NCBI GenBank assembly: GCA_032718475.1
Contig: JAUCBJ010006053.1
Span: forward strand, 1-64,000
DNA: 64,000 nucleotides
Source: Nemertoderma westbladi
Taxonomy: Eukaryota > Xenacoelomorpha > Nemertodermatida > Nemertodermatidae
Direction of reading: 5' to 3'
Positions 53,136 through 64,000 of the stretch are shown here, piece after piece. The translations under genes and the position numbers were made by a program. The stretch's first letter is position 1. Each line of letters begins with the position of its first letter. The notes below the pieces were generated by a model that did not search any database, had not been told where the DNA came from, and worked only from the letters and a program-made list of their open reading frames with translations.

Positions 53136-53805
53136 AACTTATTGATCAGAATTTTGATGGAGCTTATTAAGTGCAAAGCTCAAGTAGATATTTTCTATTT
53201 TGGAATGTATATTATTTTATTTCATTGAAACACATCCTGTGGTCATGCAATCAGTGATCGCATGGAAGGAAGTAACTGTAGAGAATATATTAGGTTTAAT
53301 AATATATATCAAATTTAATTTATCAAAGTTATATAATAATATTATATATCCACACCTGACCCAGGTCCCAGCACCAGCCTTACTCATTTTTTCAACGATT
53401 TTTATTTGAATCAAATGAATTAACTCCGAAAGTTTCCAAGAATAAATGAAAAAGTTTCCAAGAACAGCACCTCGTGCGGTGCGCTTGCTGGCGAGCTGGT
53501 GCGCTTCATAACTGGGACTGAATTTTGGGGAACCATTTGCCCCGCTTGTGGGCGTATCTTTGTTTAAAAAAATAACTGGGACTGAATACATCCTCTCATG
53601 CGTGTTTTAGTACACAAGAGATCCCATCGGACCACGTAACATATGAAACTTTAAAGGCTGCTTTTATAACAGCCACAACTGATGGCTAAACTTATGAATT
53701 GATTTATTTATTACAGGTATTATAATACTGTATCAGCTATGTGTCCCATAATTAATATAATGAATTAATAATTAAATATAGAATTGACTTAATTTACAAC
53801 ATACA
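53136..53805. other. Non-coding spacer
   Basis: Contains AAGTTTCCAAGAA in two nearby copies (53430, 53451) and a short GC-richer stretch with GTGCGCTTGCTGGCGAGCTG. No gene is recognised. Confidence 0.45.
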
Positions 53806-55206
53806 ACAAGAGTCCCACAAGAAATGAAAACAAATAAGTTGGTGCCAGTTCCCAAGAAGGGCAACCTAACACTCTATGGTTCTTTTCGGGGAATCTCATT
53901 GATCTCGATTGCTGCAAAGCTATACAATAGGATTCTATTAAATCGCATCAGGGATCCCATTGAGAGACTGCTCCGTGGAAATCAGAATGGGTTCCGTAAA
54001 GGTCGTGGGACCATGGAGCCCATTTTGGCACTTAGAAGGATAATTGAAGAATTATCAAAAAAGAAAGACAGGCATCTGGCTGTTATCTTTGTTGACTTCT
54101 TCAAGGCCTTTGATTCAGTCTCTCGCTCACGTATGTTCAGCATACTTTCATTATATGGGATTCCTGATGAAATTATTGCAGCAATCAGATCAGTATACGA
54201 TGGTTCGACAACATTTGTGTCTACTGTTGACGGTGACACAGAACCATTTGAAGTGTTATGGGGCGTCCTCCAAGGAGACACACTTGCACCATTCTTGTTC
54301 ATTATTGTGGTTGACTATGTTCTACGCATGTCCTTAGATCATCATAATGATGATGGGGTGATGATAACTCCACCTACTGGCTCCAGAAGTCGAGGAAATC
54401 CTGCCAAGTACCTAACTGATCTAGACTTTGCTGATGACTTAGGAGTACTATCAGAATCATTAGAGGGAGCCCAACGGCTCCTCAGCTCATTAGAACATGC
54501 TGCTTCTAGTGTTGGTCTTTTTATTAACTCCAGGAAGACCAAAATTCTGACAGTTAACTTTGAAAGTCCTCAGCAAGTCTCTGATCGGATGAGCATAAGC
54601 TCAAAGGATGGTATGCTTGAGCATGTGGACGACTTCTGTTACCTGGGATCATGGATCCGGAAGTCAGGTGAGGACCTTCGAATATGTAAGGGAAAGGCAT
54701 GGGCAGCCTTGAATAGGCTTTCCAGGATTTGGAAGTCACCGAGAATTAATCGGAAACTTAAGGTCCGATTATTTAGAGCAGCAGTAGTTCCAGTACTCCT
54801 CTATGGGAGTCCATGCTGGGCTCTAACTGCTGAGGACACCAAATCTCTGGATGGCACATTCACAAGAATGCTACGCCGGGTTCATTGTGTCAAGTACAAT
54901 GGACACATCTCCAACCAGGCACTATATAACATTGGAGGTGTCTCATTGGTTCCCCCAAGCTTGACACTAGAACAAAATCGCCTCCGCTTTGCAGAACATT
55001 GCTTTCACCGTGAGGACCAGCCAGTGCATAATCTTGTACTTTGGCAGCCTCATGGAGTGAATAAGCATGGTGGACAGCCCATGACTTTCTTGAGACGCAT
55101 CTTAAAGGACACTGGCCTTAAAGATGCGGATGATCTAGCAAATGTCATGGGTGATAGGGAGTTGTGGCGGTGCAATTTTGTTGACAAGCCGGCACAGCAT
55201 TCTTAA
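53806..55206 (+). pseudogene. RTE-like LINE RT, copy 2, 5'-truncated
   Basis: An uninterrupted 460-codon frame (ATG 53824-55206) covers RT boxes from VPVPKKGNLTLYGSFRGISL through VIFVDFFKAFDSV, GVLQGDTLAPFLFII and the catalytic TDLDFADDLGVLSES. The connection domain (VVPVLLYGSPCWALTAEDTK) and a C-terminal tail (GGQPMTFLRRILKDTGLKDA) typical of RTE-like ORFs follow. The endonuclease and RT N-terminus are missing: homology with copy 1 starts at ACAACAAGAGTCCCAC in both, so this copy is 5'-truncated. A (TAG)n stretch at 55235-55250 may be its 3' tail. The truncated ORF is open but unlikely to be functional alone. Confidence 0.9.
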
Positions 55207-55383
55207 AAATGCAGCTGCAATGCAGCATGCCGATCCTAGTAGTAGTAGTAGACTTAATTTAATTGTTGTATGTACTCACACGCCCATATACTCTTTGCGC
55301 CTGCTGTCTCTTAATATAGTTTCGTGGTCGCATTCCACCAACCGATGAGTAGCATGAGTGATGTGGGCTCTTGAAATTCTTCG
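55207..55383. other. Short spacer after LINE
   Basis: Nothing recognised apart from the TAG repeat at the LINE end. Confidence 0.4.
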
Positions 55384-55854
55384 TTAGATCGCAGGGACAA
55401 TAAGTTCTCCAGGGGTGGTGAAGCTGACCCGATGGTGGTTGATTCGGATGCTCAACTCAGGCTGAGCTATAAAGCATCCACAGCTTACCTTAGTACCCTG
55501 CTGCCAATCACAGAGTGACCACCACCCTGCACACGTTTTTGTCTTGATAGCAGCTCTATGAATAATTAGCAGTTGCCCCTGCAGTTGGAACATATTATAC
55601 CCGAGGTGAGTGTCTGGCTCCAGAGATAAAGTGAGACTCTGGAGGAACTCTGAGTCGGCTGGTCTCAATGCAAAATGAATATCTAATGATCCCAATGTTC
55701 CCAATGCCATGAATAAACCGTTGAACTCAAGTTCTATTATGGTGACAATGGAGTCTATACCGACTTCTTCATACTTCGGATGCGTTTTGGACTGTGTGGC
55801 AGTTTTGCTAAATACAATAGCAGTGATTCCGACCCTGTCGCCTTGAACAATCAT
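55384..55854 (-). pseudogene. Hypothetical ORF, 156 codons
   Basis: The open minus frame reads GDRVGITAIVFSKTATQSKT at the start and FALRPADSEFLQSLTLSLEP in the middle. A stop lies directly before the ATG. Base composition is more GC-rich than the surroundings, and coding remnants may continue past the stop (ITHATHRLVECDHETILRDS toward 55290). No domain or family is recognised; a decayed mobile-element protein is likely. Confidence 0.35.
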
Positions 55855-57080
55855 TCAATCGAATTGCTTTTCACCTGCAATGTCGGATCTCATAGCTGGT
55901 GGTCCGCCTACCTCCCGTTCTATTCCTGTAGGAGACTTGACAGGTTTGTCACATTTTCAGATATTAAAAATTGTGGAAATCAGCACATGACCGTGCTGTC
56001 AATGACGATGGCTTTGTCTCCACCCATTCACCACTGAGTAATCGAATATCCATGGTTGAAATGGTTCGTTGTTAATGACTATTGGGTTATCCATAATCTG
56101 CAGAAAATAATAATATTGTATTTATGTAGTACTATAGTTATCGTACTCTTAAAATATTATACCGCTAACATTTACTCACTAAGTTAGCACTACAGCAGAT
56201 TCAGCCAATATGTTGATGCAGACATGAGAAGCTGTGGCGCATCGTAATATTTCGACATTGGATATTACTTTACTTATGCTTATCGTTTCTCAAGCCGTAA
56301 TAATTCACACTAACCAATCCCAGTCACATCATGCGACTCCAAATTTCGAAATATGTTTTAATGTCACTTTTCTCCTTTTGGATTTTAAACGAATAATAGT
56401 TAAACCTATTAAACAAAAGAAATTGAATTGAAAACGAAAGAGAGGAATATTACATACTGCATATGTGTTATTTTATATATGTTAGATATAACACCACTAA
56501 CTAGCAACAGCATTTTATATTTATTTCATTACACAAAATTAATAATAATAATTTGTACATAATATTTCAAATTGATCCAACAATATGTGCAGGTGATACT
56601 TTAGACATATCAAACTTATTATAGGCCAAAGGGCATATAAAACAAAAACAAGCACTGACTGAAGCAAATAAATTACTGTAAAATACCCCCAGGAAGACGA
56701 AAGACAACTTGGATTAATATCAATAATCTATATCAATATACCATCATATCAATGCAAATTACAAGTAAAATACTTGGTAAATTACAGTAAAATAATGGTA
56801 ATAAAAAGATGTTTATAATTAATTAGTATTTTAATATTATTTATATATATTAATATTATTTTAGTATTCTAATTTTGATATTTCTTTATCTCTTTTCTCA
56901 TTACAGTTATACGATCGATCATAAATTTGATCAGCAGTTTTGTTTCTTAATTCTTTCAATCCCTTCGATAGGTAAGCCTGCTTCTCATTTCTTCTAACTG
57001 TTTTCCACTTGCATATATCGGTACCATATATTTTTAACATTATAAGTTTTCGGATTTCGACCAAATCGTTCGCCCACCCT
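55855..57080. other. AT-rich non-coding
   Basis: No gene or repeat is recognised apart from AT runs around 56510-56560 and 56810-56880. Confidence 0.45.
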
Positions 57081-57370
57081 TTGAAATATGCGAGGCTCCC
57101 CCTACTCCCTGATCCTCTCTCATAGCTCCCCCTATCCCTTGCTCATCTCTCATAGCTCTCCCTACTCCTCTCCCACAGCTCCTTGCTCCCCTCTCACAGC
57201 TCTCCCCACCCCTTGCGCCCCTCCCATAGCTCACACTGCTCCTTGCTCCCCCCTCACAGCTCTGCCCACCCCCTGCTCTTATCTCATACCTCCTACTACT
57301 TCGTGCCCCCCCCCCCCCCCCCCCCCCCCCTACAGCTCCCACTACTATCTGGTCTACCTCCTGCTTTAGA
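57081..57370 (+). repeat. CT-rich ~30-bp minisatellite with poly-C 25
   Basis: Imperfect units such as CTCTCATAGCTCCCCCTACT and CTCCTTGCTCCCCTCTCACA recur about eight times, ending in a 25-base C run (57306-57330). The purine-rich complement could form triplex or G-quadruplex DNA. Confidence 0.88.
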
Positions 57371-57705
57371 CTGACTTCACCATTACACTCACGCCCAAAT
57401 CTAGTTGCCCAAAATCAGACCCTATTGGTTGATTTTCCTGCTGGTTAACTACAACACTTGCTGTTAAGTTGTCATGGTAAATGACATCAATTGGGAATTA
57501 ATTTTGTCCTGTATCTGCTCCTAGGTTTTCGATTAGTTCGAAGGCTTCCATGGATGTCGGATTGGTAAGCACTTGGTCGTAAAATTTTCTTGCAGTCTCT
57601 ATTGTGTGTTTAATAGTTTAGCAACAATATTCTGCAAATTTGCAGAAGTCACTGTACTTTGGCTCAAGAGTTGAAATTAAATGGTGATTCGCAGTAAAAG
57701 TGGGA

Positions 57706-59019
57706 TTAGATACGGAATTTGGTAGTATAATTTCCCACAACTTTTATGCTGGAGCAGACGCACTGCACTTGCCAGCTTTGAACCGCTACTTGTAGAGAAC
57801 ACATTGTCGATTTTACACATATGATGACAGAATTGACTTCTCTACAATGTGCTATCCAGACCTTGAGGAGATTATATGTATCTAATATCATGGTCAATGT
57901 CGCATCACCGTATTCAGCATTCGTTTTATGCGTCTCAACATTAATAGTAACCTTTTGGCAGTCCTTTGATAGTTCCGATTCTGTATCATATCTGATGTTT
58001 ATTATTTCCGAACCACTCAATCAATTTGTAAAACCAATACGACCAATCAAATTAACTCTGCATTTCCCAGAGAGGGACGCCAGTGGAATTCGACGTAGTA
58101 GAACGTATAGTATTGATGACATGTACTATATTCTGAGAATGTTGAGAGGTGTAAAATTCAACAAGTTCTGGTTTACTTGGCATTCTCTTTGCTGCAGCTT
58201 TTCGGGCTTGAAATTGCGAAACTTTGATATGCTTTGATAAACTTGATGCAGCAAGAATTCGACCCTCCGTCACCTGCGTATTACGAATAATCTCCACCTA
58301 ATTCTGAACAGTGAAACTCATGAAGATTACTCACTTTTGAATATAGACCCGGTTTGTTGACGGCTTGCGGACCTTGGTTGCCGTTTTATTGTCCTCACCC
58401 TGGAGTTTAATATATACGCTTTATCAATTTCGTTGTTATTAAACATATTTTCCAGGGGAATACATTTTTCGTTATTTCTTAGCATTAATGAGTAAAATTT
58501 ATTGACAAGTTGGAATGAAAATGAAGCTGCAGCCGGCGTATACCCGTTTATAGGAGATTTTAGATACTCATCAAACTGGTCCATAAGGGGAATTCTAACT
58601 GCGCTGTCGCGTACATCAGAAACTAAATCTGGCAACTTGTACCTTCCTGGCCAGGACAGGATATTATCTCTATAAGGGTTGGGAACTTCTTTCGCGTTGT
58701 TATCTCTGGTGACTTTAATATTACGAAATTCCAATAAATGGAGTGGTAATCTAAGGACAACTGTTCGACAGAGTTTACAAACTGACGGTCTCCTGTGATA
58801 TTTTCCTTTATTTTCTCATCCTTCAATTGATGCCAACCTTTTTACATTCTTTGGGGCGTTTAGATGAATATTGGGATGTACATCTTTGATATGTTTATGG
58901 AGTTGTTTCACTGATTTCGAGCACCAAGTACATTTTACGTACGGACGTATTCGTTTCTTTGATGGTTGATTGTTTGGTTTGGACACAATAGACACGTTCG
59001 TGGGGCCTTCGCGCAGCAC
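57706..59019 (-). pseudogene. Tyrosine-recombinase-like protein, decayed
   Basis: Pieces in order on the minus strand: a C2H2-like finger (YVKCTWCSKSVKQLHKHIKD, about 58940); KEVPNPYRDNILSWPGRYKL and PINGYTPAAASFSFQLVNKF (58700-58480), resembling the core-binding domain of tyrosine recombinases; ITRILAASSLSKHI-type text from the frame 58297-58052 ending in RKAAAKRMPSKPELVEFY; then VETHKTNAEYGDATLTMILD (about 57930), like the KT...G.A strand of the catalytic domain. Frames change at about 58740, 58320 and 58040. The catalytic Tyr region was not identified. Crypton- or DIRS-derived genes are the likely source. Confidence 0.5.
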
Positions 59020-59144
59020 GAGGCCCAGTTATTAGATACAAATTAAAATTGAGCGACTGTATCACAAAATCAGGTTTTGAGAAATTTACCCACACCACCA
59101 ATCAATCAAAGAAAGGCGGACAGTACGTGTTCACCCCTTTTAAT

Positions 59145-59156
59145 CCCCCCCCCCCC
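59145..59156 (+). repeat. Poly-C tract, 12 bp
   Basis: Run of C followed by ACCCCACCC. Confidence 0.9.
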
Positions 59157-59245
59157 ACCCCACCCTTCCAAACCACCAATACATAACAGGGACATCTACC
59201 ACCCACGGAAGGGTAGCACGAACTTATTTCCAATCGCACGTTAAA

Positions 59246-59550
59246 TATGCAAAGCCAGGTGGTTTATAGGAATATAATAAACGCAGTACTCGTTTTCATT
59301 ATAAGCCTCTTTGCGTTCGTCCTGTTTTGTATTTAAATATATTTCTTAAACGCAGGCTAGGACGATCTTTATAATAATAATAACTAGGGATGCGATCAAT
59401 ATGTGAAGCCAGGTGGTGGTTTATATAATAATTTAGTCAACGCAGTACTCGTCTTCATTATATGCCTCGTTGCGCTCGTCGCTTGTCCTGTTTTGTCATA
59501 AAATATTTTTCCTAAACGCAGACTGACGATCTTTATACAGTTATAACTAT
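59246..59550 (+). repeat. ~150-bp imperfect tandem duplication
   Basis: AAGCCAGGTGGTTTATA...AACGCAGTACTCGT...GACGATCTTTATA occurs at about 59252-59372 and again at 59404-59537 with substitutions and small indels, indicating an older duplication. Confidence 0.85.
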
Positions 59551-60410
59551 GCGAAGTTTCGAAACTGTGCGAGTAACTGTTGATACATCTATGTGGAGAT
59601 GTGTGATATGTGGAGATGTGTGATACAACGCCAACGCATCTTATGCCGATGTAGTAATATGGGTATTGAAATAATATTAAATCAATGTACACTCTTAAAG
59701 CTGCAGCGAAAAAATGTAGCTAATTTCCTAGGTTACATATAAAATAATAGTATTATTTTTAAGAACATTAATTTTACTACTTTGCAAAAATTCAATTAAA
59801 AAATAACCAGACATATACATTGTGGAATAAACTATTTCAGAAGCCTACAACAGCCATGCCATGGATGGTATTTATGTTATTATATCTGTCATTTACCTGA
59901 GATAGCAATACAACACTTATAGTAGAGTCAATACAGGAAGGATGTTGGGATGTTGGATTTAAAGAATGATGTCTGGGCTGGAATAGCAATCCTGGTTGCC
60001 TATTACAATTCCTCTCTGGTTAGTCTACAGCCACAACTCCAAGCCAGCTAGCTCCACACCAGCAGAGACTTGACCAATAATCATTCCCAGCAACTAGCTA
60101 CCTTACACACACATCCTTCCATCGTACCAGCATGTTAGCCAATAAATGAGCAGTATTTAATGAGAATCAATTTTTTATGACGTTTTAATTACTTTAGATC
60201 AATTAAAGACACAATTAATAAAGCAAATCACTTGAACTAATTAAAAACTATAATAGAATGGCGTATGTGGATTACATCTGTATAATTTTTAAGTATAATT
60301 ATTTAAATCTTATACTGTAAAACAATTAATTTCCTTTAAAAGGCAGGTTGAAAATGGTGTTTTTACCGTAATCAACTTAATTAACTAATTAACTGCTATT
60401 ATCTTAGCTT
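59551..60410. other. Non-coding
   Basis: AT-rich; nothing recognised beyond a duplicated GTGTGATATGTGGAGAT phrase near 59593-59625. Confidence 0.45.
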
Positions 60411-60608
60411 GTCGAAGGCCACACGGAAATTCTACTTGGAAAATTTCTAAACTTTTGCCAAACAACATGTGTACCAAGTTTGGATAGATTTCATCAAAGA
60501 TTGGCTGAGTTATTAACGTTTAAAATTGGACGCGACAGAACGACAGAACGACAGGTTGATTAATGGTACCACTACGCTAAGGCTCACTCACTTCGTGGCT
60601 CGCCCCAC
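60411..60608 (-). repeat. ~200-bp repeat, left copy (inverted partner 63352-63554)
   Basis: TCGAAGGCCACACGGAAATT...ACCAAGTTTGGATAGATTTC...GTGGCTCGCCCCACA is the inverted, ~75-80% similar partner of 63352-63554. The two could be ends of a 3.1-kb element or independent repeats; no target duplication is clear. Confidence 0.75.
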
Positions 60609-60775
60609 ATATGTGTTTTTATTCCTCCAGCATGATCATTAGATGATGATTGCATATTCCTATCCTCGATATCTTCTAACACATTAGGTTCCATACCGCC
60701 AACATAAGATTCCTTTTGCATCGATTTTTTCATCATACCAGTTGGGATCTAATCTGGATCCACTGGCAACAAAAT
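60609..60775 (-). other. Exon-like open stretch
   Basis: On the minus strand a TTATTTTGTTGCCAG acceptor-like sequence is followed by about 50 codons (IPTGMMKKSMQKESYVGGME, then PNVLEDIEDRNMQSSSNDHA). One TAG lies four codons in. No family is recognised; it may be a relic exon or chance. Confidence 0.25.
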
Positions 60776-61036
60776 AATACGCAATTAATTAAAAATGTTA
60801 AAAAATGAATTTCTAGAATAATCGGACATGAAAAACCACACAAAATGATTACACTCTAGTTTCTGTAAATCTTAATGAAACATGCATGCATGCTATTCGA
60901 AACAAAGATAGTTTCGCCCATGTGAAGAATACCAGGTTTTCACTTTTCGGCCAAGTTTTTTTTGAAATCTTATATAATGCCGCCACAACTCTGACATGAG
61001 ATGGCATTGTGTAAATGCAATGTTTAGCCCTATTTG

Positions 61037-61340
61037 GCTCTGGGGGGGGGGTAGGGGGGGTGTGTCATTTTATAAATTTTTATTTATTGAGTCAGGTATG
61101 TCGGGAAAACCGCGATTTCGTGAGTTTTCCTAAAATTTAATGGGTTATCCATTAGAGCAAACGCCATTTACATGGCTAGGCTATGTTAGTTTTCGTATTC
61201 CAGTATTTCTCGTGCTAAATTTTTCAAATGTTTTTATAATAATTTATTTATTTGCGGTATATAGTGGTTTTTTGGGTGCTGATCACGGTTGTAGAACTCA
61301 AATATAACATTCGAGAATATTTTTTGGTAATTTTGAGTGT
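61037..61340. repeat. Degenerate dispersed repeat, right block
   Basis: After a G-rich tract (61041-61061), 61085-61340 matches 1745-2060 in order: GGGAAAACCGCGATTTCGTG, CATTTACATGGCTA, GTGCTGATCACGGTTGTAGA, ACTCAAATATAACATTCGAG. Confidence 0.6.
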
Positions 61341-62279
61341 GCCGGAACACTCAAAACTGAAACACTAAAAACTGCTTAGCCTTCTTGGGCTCTCTTGTGC
61401 TTTACCATGCCAATTTTGCTACTTTTTTGGCAATTTTTATGTGTATGAAAATAATAATAATTCATTTGCATTATATTTAAATGACACCATAAAATGAAAT
61501 AGTAATAGTTTGACAATTGTGGTTTATTCTAGATAAAACTATTGAATTCTAATTTAGGTTTCATATTTCTAATTAGCTATGGTTATTAAGCAAGCATACC
61601 ATCCCACATTCAATTACCTAATAAAACTTTCGATATTAGGTAGTACTATTATTTGTACGAATTAATTAGTTTAACCCTATTAGTACCGGGCTATAAAATG
61701 TTGTACAAATACCGGGGAGGGGTCATATTGACCCCCCACCCCTCTAAAATCTACAAATTTTTACGAAAACGTCCGATTTTTTGTTTATAAGTAGGTATCA
61801 CTAGTCTGGATCCGACTGAAAAAAAATTTTCGAAAAGATGTACTGGGGTGGTTATATTGCAGCACCAAAATTCCAAGTAGAGCACAATTTTCACAAAATT
61901 TGAAAGTTACATTTTTCGGCTAATTGTTTTTCAATACAGTTTTCTGGGGCGCAAAATACATTGGAAAATATTTAAAAATGATACTTACTGACTTACTTAC
62001 TAATGATAATTACTATCAATGGCTGTTTAGTCCTCTCTGTGTAGGAAAAAAAATGAAAAAAACAAGTAACCAGCACTTTTCAGTAGAACACAAAATTTTT
62101 AATTCACTTATACGATGCTATAAATTCACATTTTCAGGTTTTCTAGGGCGCTGACTCTAATGGAATACATTTATAATATGCCAGATCATTGCTTCTTGTA
62201 TTTTTTGGCGTAATTTGGCAAATTGTGGTGCTAGCGCCAAATAAATTTCGTACCCATCACCAAAAAGTACAAGTTTGCG
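61341..62279. other. AT-rich, traces of satellite-like units
   Basis: TTTTCTGGGGCGCAAAATACATTGGAAA (in parts, 61941) and TTTTCTAGGGCGCTGACTCTAATGGAATACATT (in parts, 62141) are related units about 200 bp apart. No gene. Confidence 0.5.
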
Positions 62280-62363
62280 ATGTCCAGTGCTGTTTTTATT
62301 GATTCCATCGAATTCAGGACCCTCATAAACCCGTATAACGCAATAAACAAGATGATACTATCT

Positions 62364-62819
62364 ACTGATCAATTTGCTTATTTTCCAAAATTTGGAAACA
62401 ACAATTTTCAGCCACCAGGCGGAAAATACTTTTTGAAAGCGTTTGAAAACTCTTATGAAATTTTTACTGATTCCATTGAATTCAGAACCCTCACAAACCC
62501 GTATAACGCAAGAAACAAGGTGACACAATCAATTGATATATTTGATGGTTTTCAAAATTTGGTGGTAACACCACATTTTGCACCCACTTCCACTGATCAA
62601 TTTGCTTATTTTCCAAAATTTGGAAACAACAATTTTCACCCACCAGGCGGAAAATACTTTTTGAAAGCGTTTGAAAACTCTTATGAAATTTTTACTGATT
62701 CCATTGAATTCAGAACCCTCACAAACCCGTATAACGCAAGAAACAAGGTGACACAATCAATTGATATATTTGATGGTTTTCAAAATTTGGTGGTAACACC
62801 ACATTTTGCACCCACTTCC
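62364..62819 (+). repeat. 228-bp near-perfect tandem duplication
   Basis: Units start ACTGATCAATTTGCTTATTT at 62364 and 62592 and differ by about one base (CAGCC versus CACCC). 228 is a multiple of 3, so a 204-codon frame stays open; the frame is a repeat artefact, since the same SIEFRTL phrase also recurs outside the unit (62301, 62856) as old satellite copies. Confidence 0.95.
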
Positions 62820-62894
62820 GAAAAATACAAGTTTGAGATGTCTAGTTCGATAATTATATATTCCATTGAATTCAGAACAGCCATAAACCTCTAA

Positions 62895-63351
62895 AACGCA
62901 AGAAATATATTGTCACAAGCAATTTTATCTATTGAATGGATTTTCAAAATTTCGTGCTAATTCCGGCTTCATGTGGACATCGATGGTGAGTGGAACTAGT
63001 TGTGTTTCAAATTTCAAGCAATGTGATAAAGATTGTAGAAAACTCTGGTGGGGGGGGGGGGGTCCGTGTCATCAGAAAATGACACTATATTACGGGTCAT
63101 GTATATACTGAACACCCAACCTTCATCTTACTTAGTTCCAGAACCATTTCCATAAAGAAGTCTGTAATCCATGTGGTCATGTTATTAATTTATTACATTG
63201 TAATTATTACACAGCATTTCATTTCATCCTCTTTGTTTATCATCAGTTCCATTGCGAATTTAGTTCGAGCTTTTGGGATAGAATGTACTTGCTGAGGTTG
63301 ACCTCTTGTTCAAAAATAGTTTCGAAATTTGTGTCTTCTGCGACTTGGGCT
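62895..63351. other. Non-coding with G tract
   Basis: Contains a 13-14-base G run near 63049-63062. No gene recognised. Confidence 0.45.
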
Positions 63352-63554
63352 TGTGGGGCGAGCGACGAAAGTAAGCGAGCTTAGCATACGGGAACCACTA
63401 TACTAACTCAATCGGTGTGTCTGTTGATCTGTTGTGTCCAAATTTAAACATTAATAACTCAGCCAAATCTCGATAAAATATAGCCAAACTTGGTACATAT
63501 GTAGTCTGGCAAAAGTTTACAAATTTTCCAAGTTGAATTTGCGTGGGGTCTTCG
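63352..63554 (+). repeat. ~200-bp repeat, right copy
   Basis: Inverted partner of 60411-60608: TGTGGGGCGAGCGACGAAAG...TAATAACTCAGCC...GGTACATATGTAGTCTGGCA...TTCCAAGTTGAATTTGCGTG. Confidence 0.75.
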
Positions 63555-63802
63555 TGCAGCATCTGTGTAACTGTCTTGCAGTTATAATAAATTTATTTAC
63601 CCAAAAATTATTAGGCTTGGCATCAGCTGGTTGCTAGGAGACTGCAGGATATATCAGGTGGGTTTGAAATTCAGCAATACCTGTACAATGCAGCAATAAT
63701 GTGGAATGGGAAGTGTGGTAGGCCTATTTCACTTTCTTCAGCCATTCCCGCATTTCCAGTTGCAGAGTTCAGAGTATTCAGTTATTCGCGACTATTCCGC
63801 CA

Positions 63803-64000
63803 TATCATGTACCGGGCATTTGTAAAACGAGGATACCAGCAAAATCCGCGGATCCAATAATAGTCTATGGTATCCGCATTATACAAATTTGTAAAACGCG
63901 GGTCCCATAGAAAACCATTAAGGCAGCGGATCCCATAGACACCATTGAATAACCTTTACATGTCTCTTATGGTGTCCGCTGTTTACAAATTTGTAAAGAG
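63803..64000. repeat. Short ACAAATTTGTAAA/GCGGATCC repeats at window end
   Basis: TACAAATTTGTAAA occurs at 63884 and 63985; CCGCGGATCC/GCAGCGGATCCCATAGA and TATGGTATCCGC/TATGGTGTCCGC phrases recur in both orientations. The block runs off the window, so its nature is unknown. Confidence 0.5.

Noticed and set aside
57040-57374. Gly-rich or Pro-rich small proteins
   Set aside because: Shadows of the CT-rich minisatellite and 25-base poly-C.
62280-62894. 204-codon ORF as a gene
   Set aside because: It is produced by a 228-bp tandem duplication in a satellite-like array; no domain, and the frame depends on the unit being divisible by three.

Overview
This is animal nuclear DNA, AT-rich and made almost entirely of transposable elements nested in one another. 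No rRNA, tRNA gene, CRISPR array or operon is present, and I found no convincing multi-exon host gene. The mix points to a marine invertebrate: Merlin, pogo, PIF/Harbinger, BEL/Pao, an RTE-like LINE and a CR1/L2/Crack-like LINE with a 2A-like leader. The 2A-bearing LINE and the frequent TAGGCCTA and ACCGGT words make me think of a deuterostome such as an echinoderm. That species guess is an inference.

Layout. 1-7.7 kb: two ~1.2 kb near-identical direct repeats (1-1207, 6509-7707) enclose a Merlin transposon (2238-4573, 8-bp TSD) whose transposase is split by a 599-bp MITE with its own 8-bp TSD, then a fold-back element with 20-bp subterminal arrays (5561-6507). 7.8-9 kb: dead RTE-like LINE copy. 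10.6-17.7 kb: minus-strand CR1/L2/Crack-like LINE (2A-like leader, PHD remnant, endonuclease, RT) whose 3' tail holds a 3.2-kb pogo element. 17.75-18.36 kb: MITE with a 9-bp TSD. 18.66-22.98 kb: DNA transposon with an unassigned DDE-like transposase fused in frame to a 21-bp minisatellite encoding (VDGSGDE)n. 24.9-28.5 kb: DNA transposon with ~480-bp TIRs and one intact 716-aa ORF of unassigned family. 28.5-33.4 kb: decayed coding remnants. 33.44-37.70 kb: inverted duplication carrying two facing Harbinger transposase genes. 38.9-53.1 kb: BEL/Pao element with nearly identical LTRs and a 5-bp TSD, lacking RT and integrase but carrying a decayed zinc-knuckle ORF where env would lie; its 3' LTR holds a 2.4-kb fold-back element, which holds a tRNA-derived SINE. 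53.8-55.2 kb: longer RTE-like copy. 55-64 kb: low-complexity tracts, a decayed tyrosine-recombinase-like gene, tandem duplications and an old satellite-like repeat also seen near the left end.

The coding regions are mobilisation genes, not a pathway. Nesting gives relative dates: LINE before pogo; Merlin before its MITE; Harbinger inversion before the 106-bp MITE; BEL before the fold-back before the SINE. The best leads are the 24.9-28.5 kb and 18.7-23.0 kb transposons, the BEL accessory ORF and the Harbinger palindrome.
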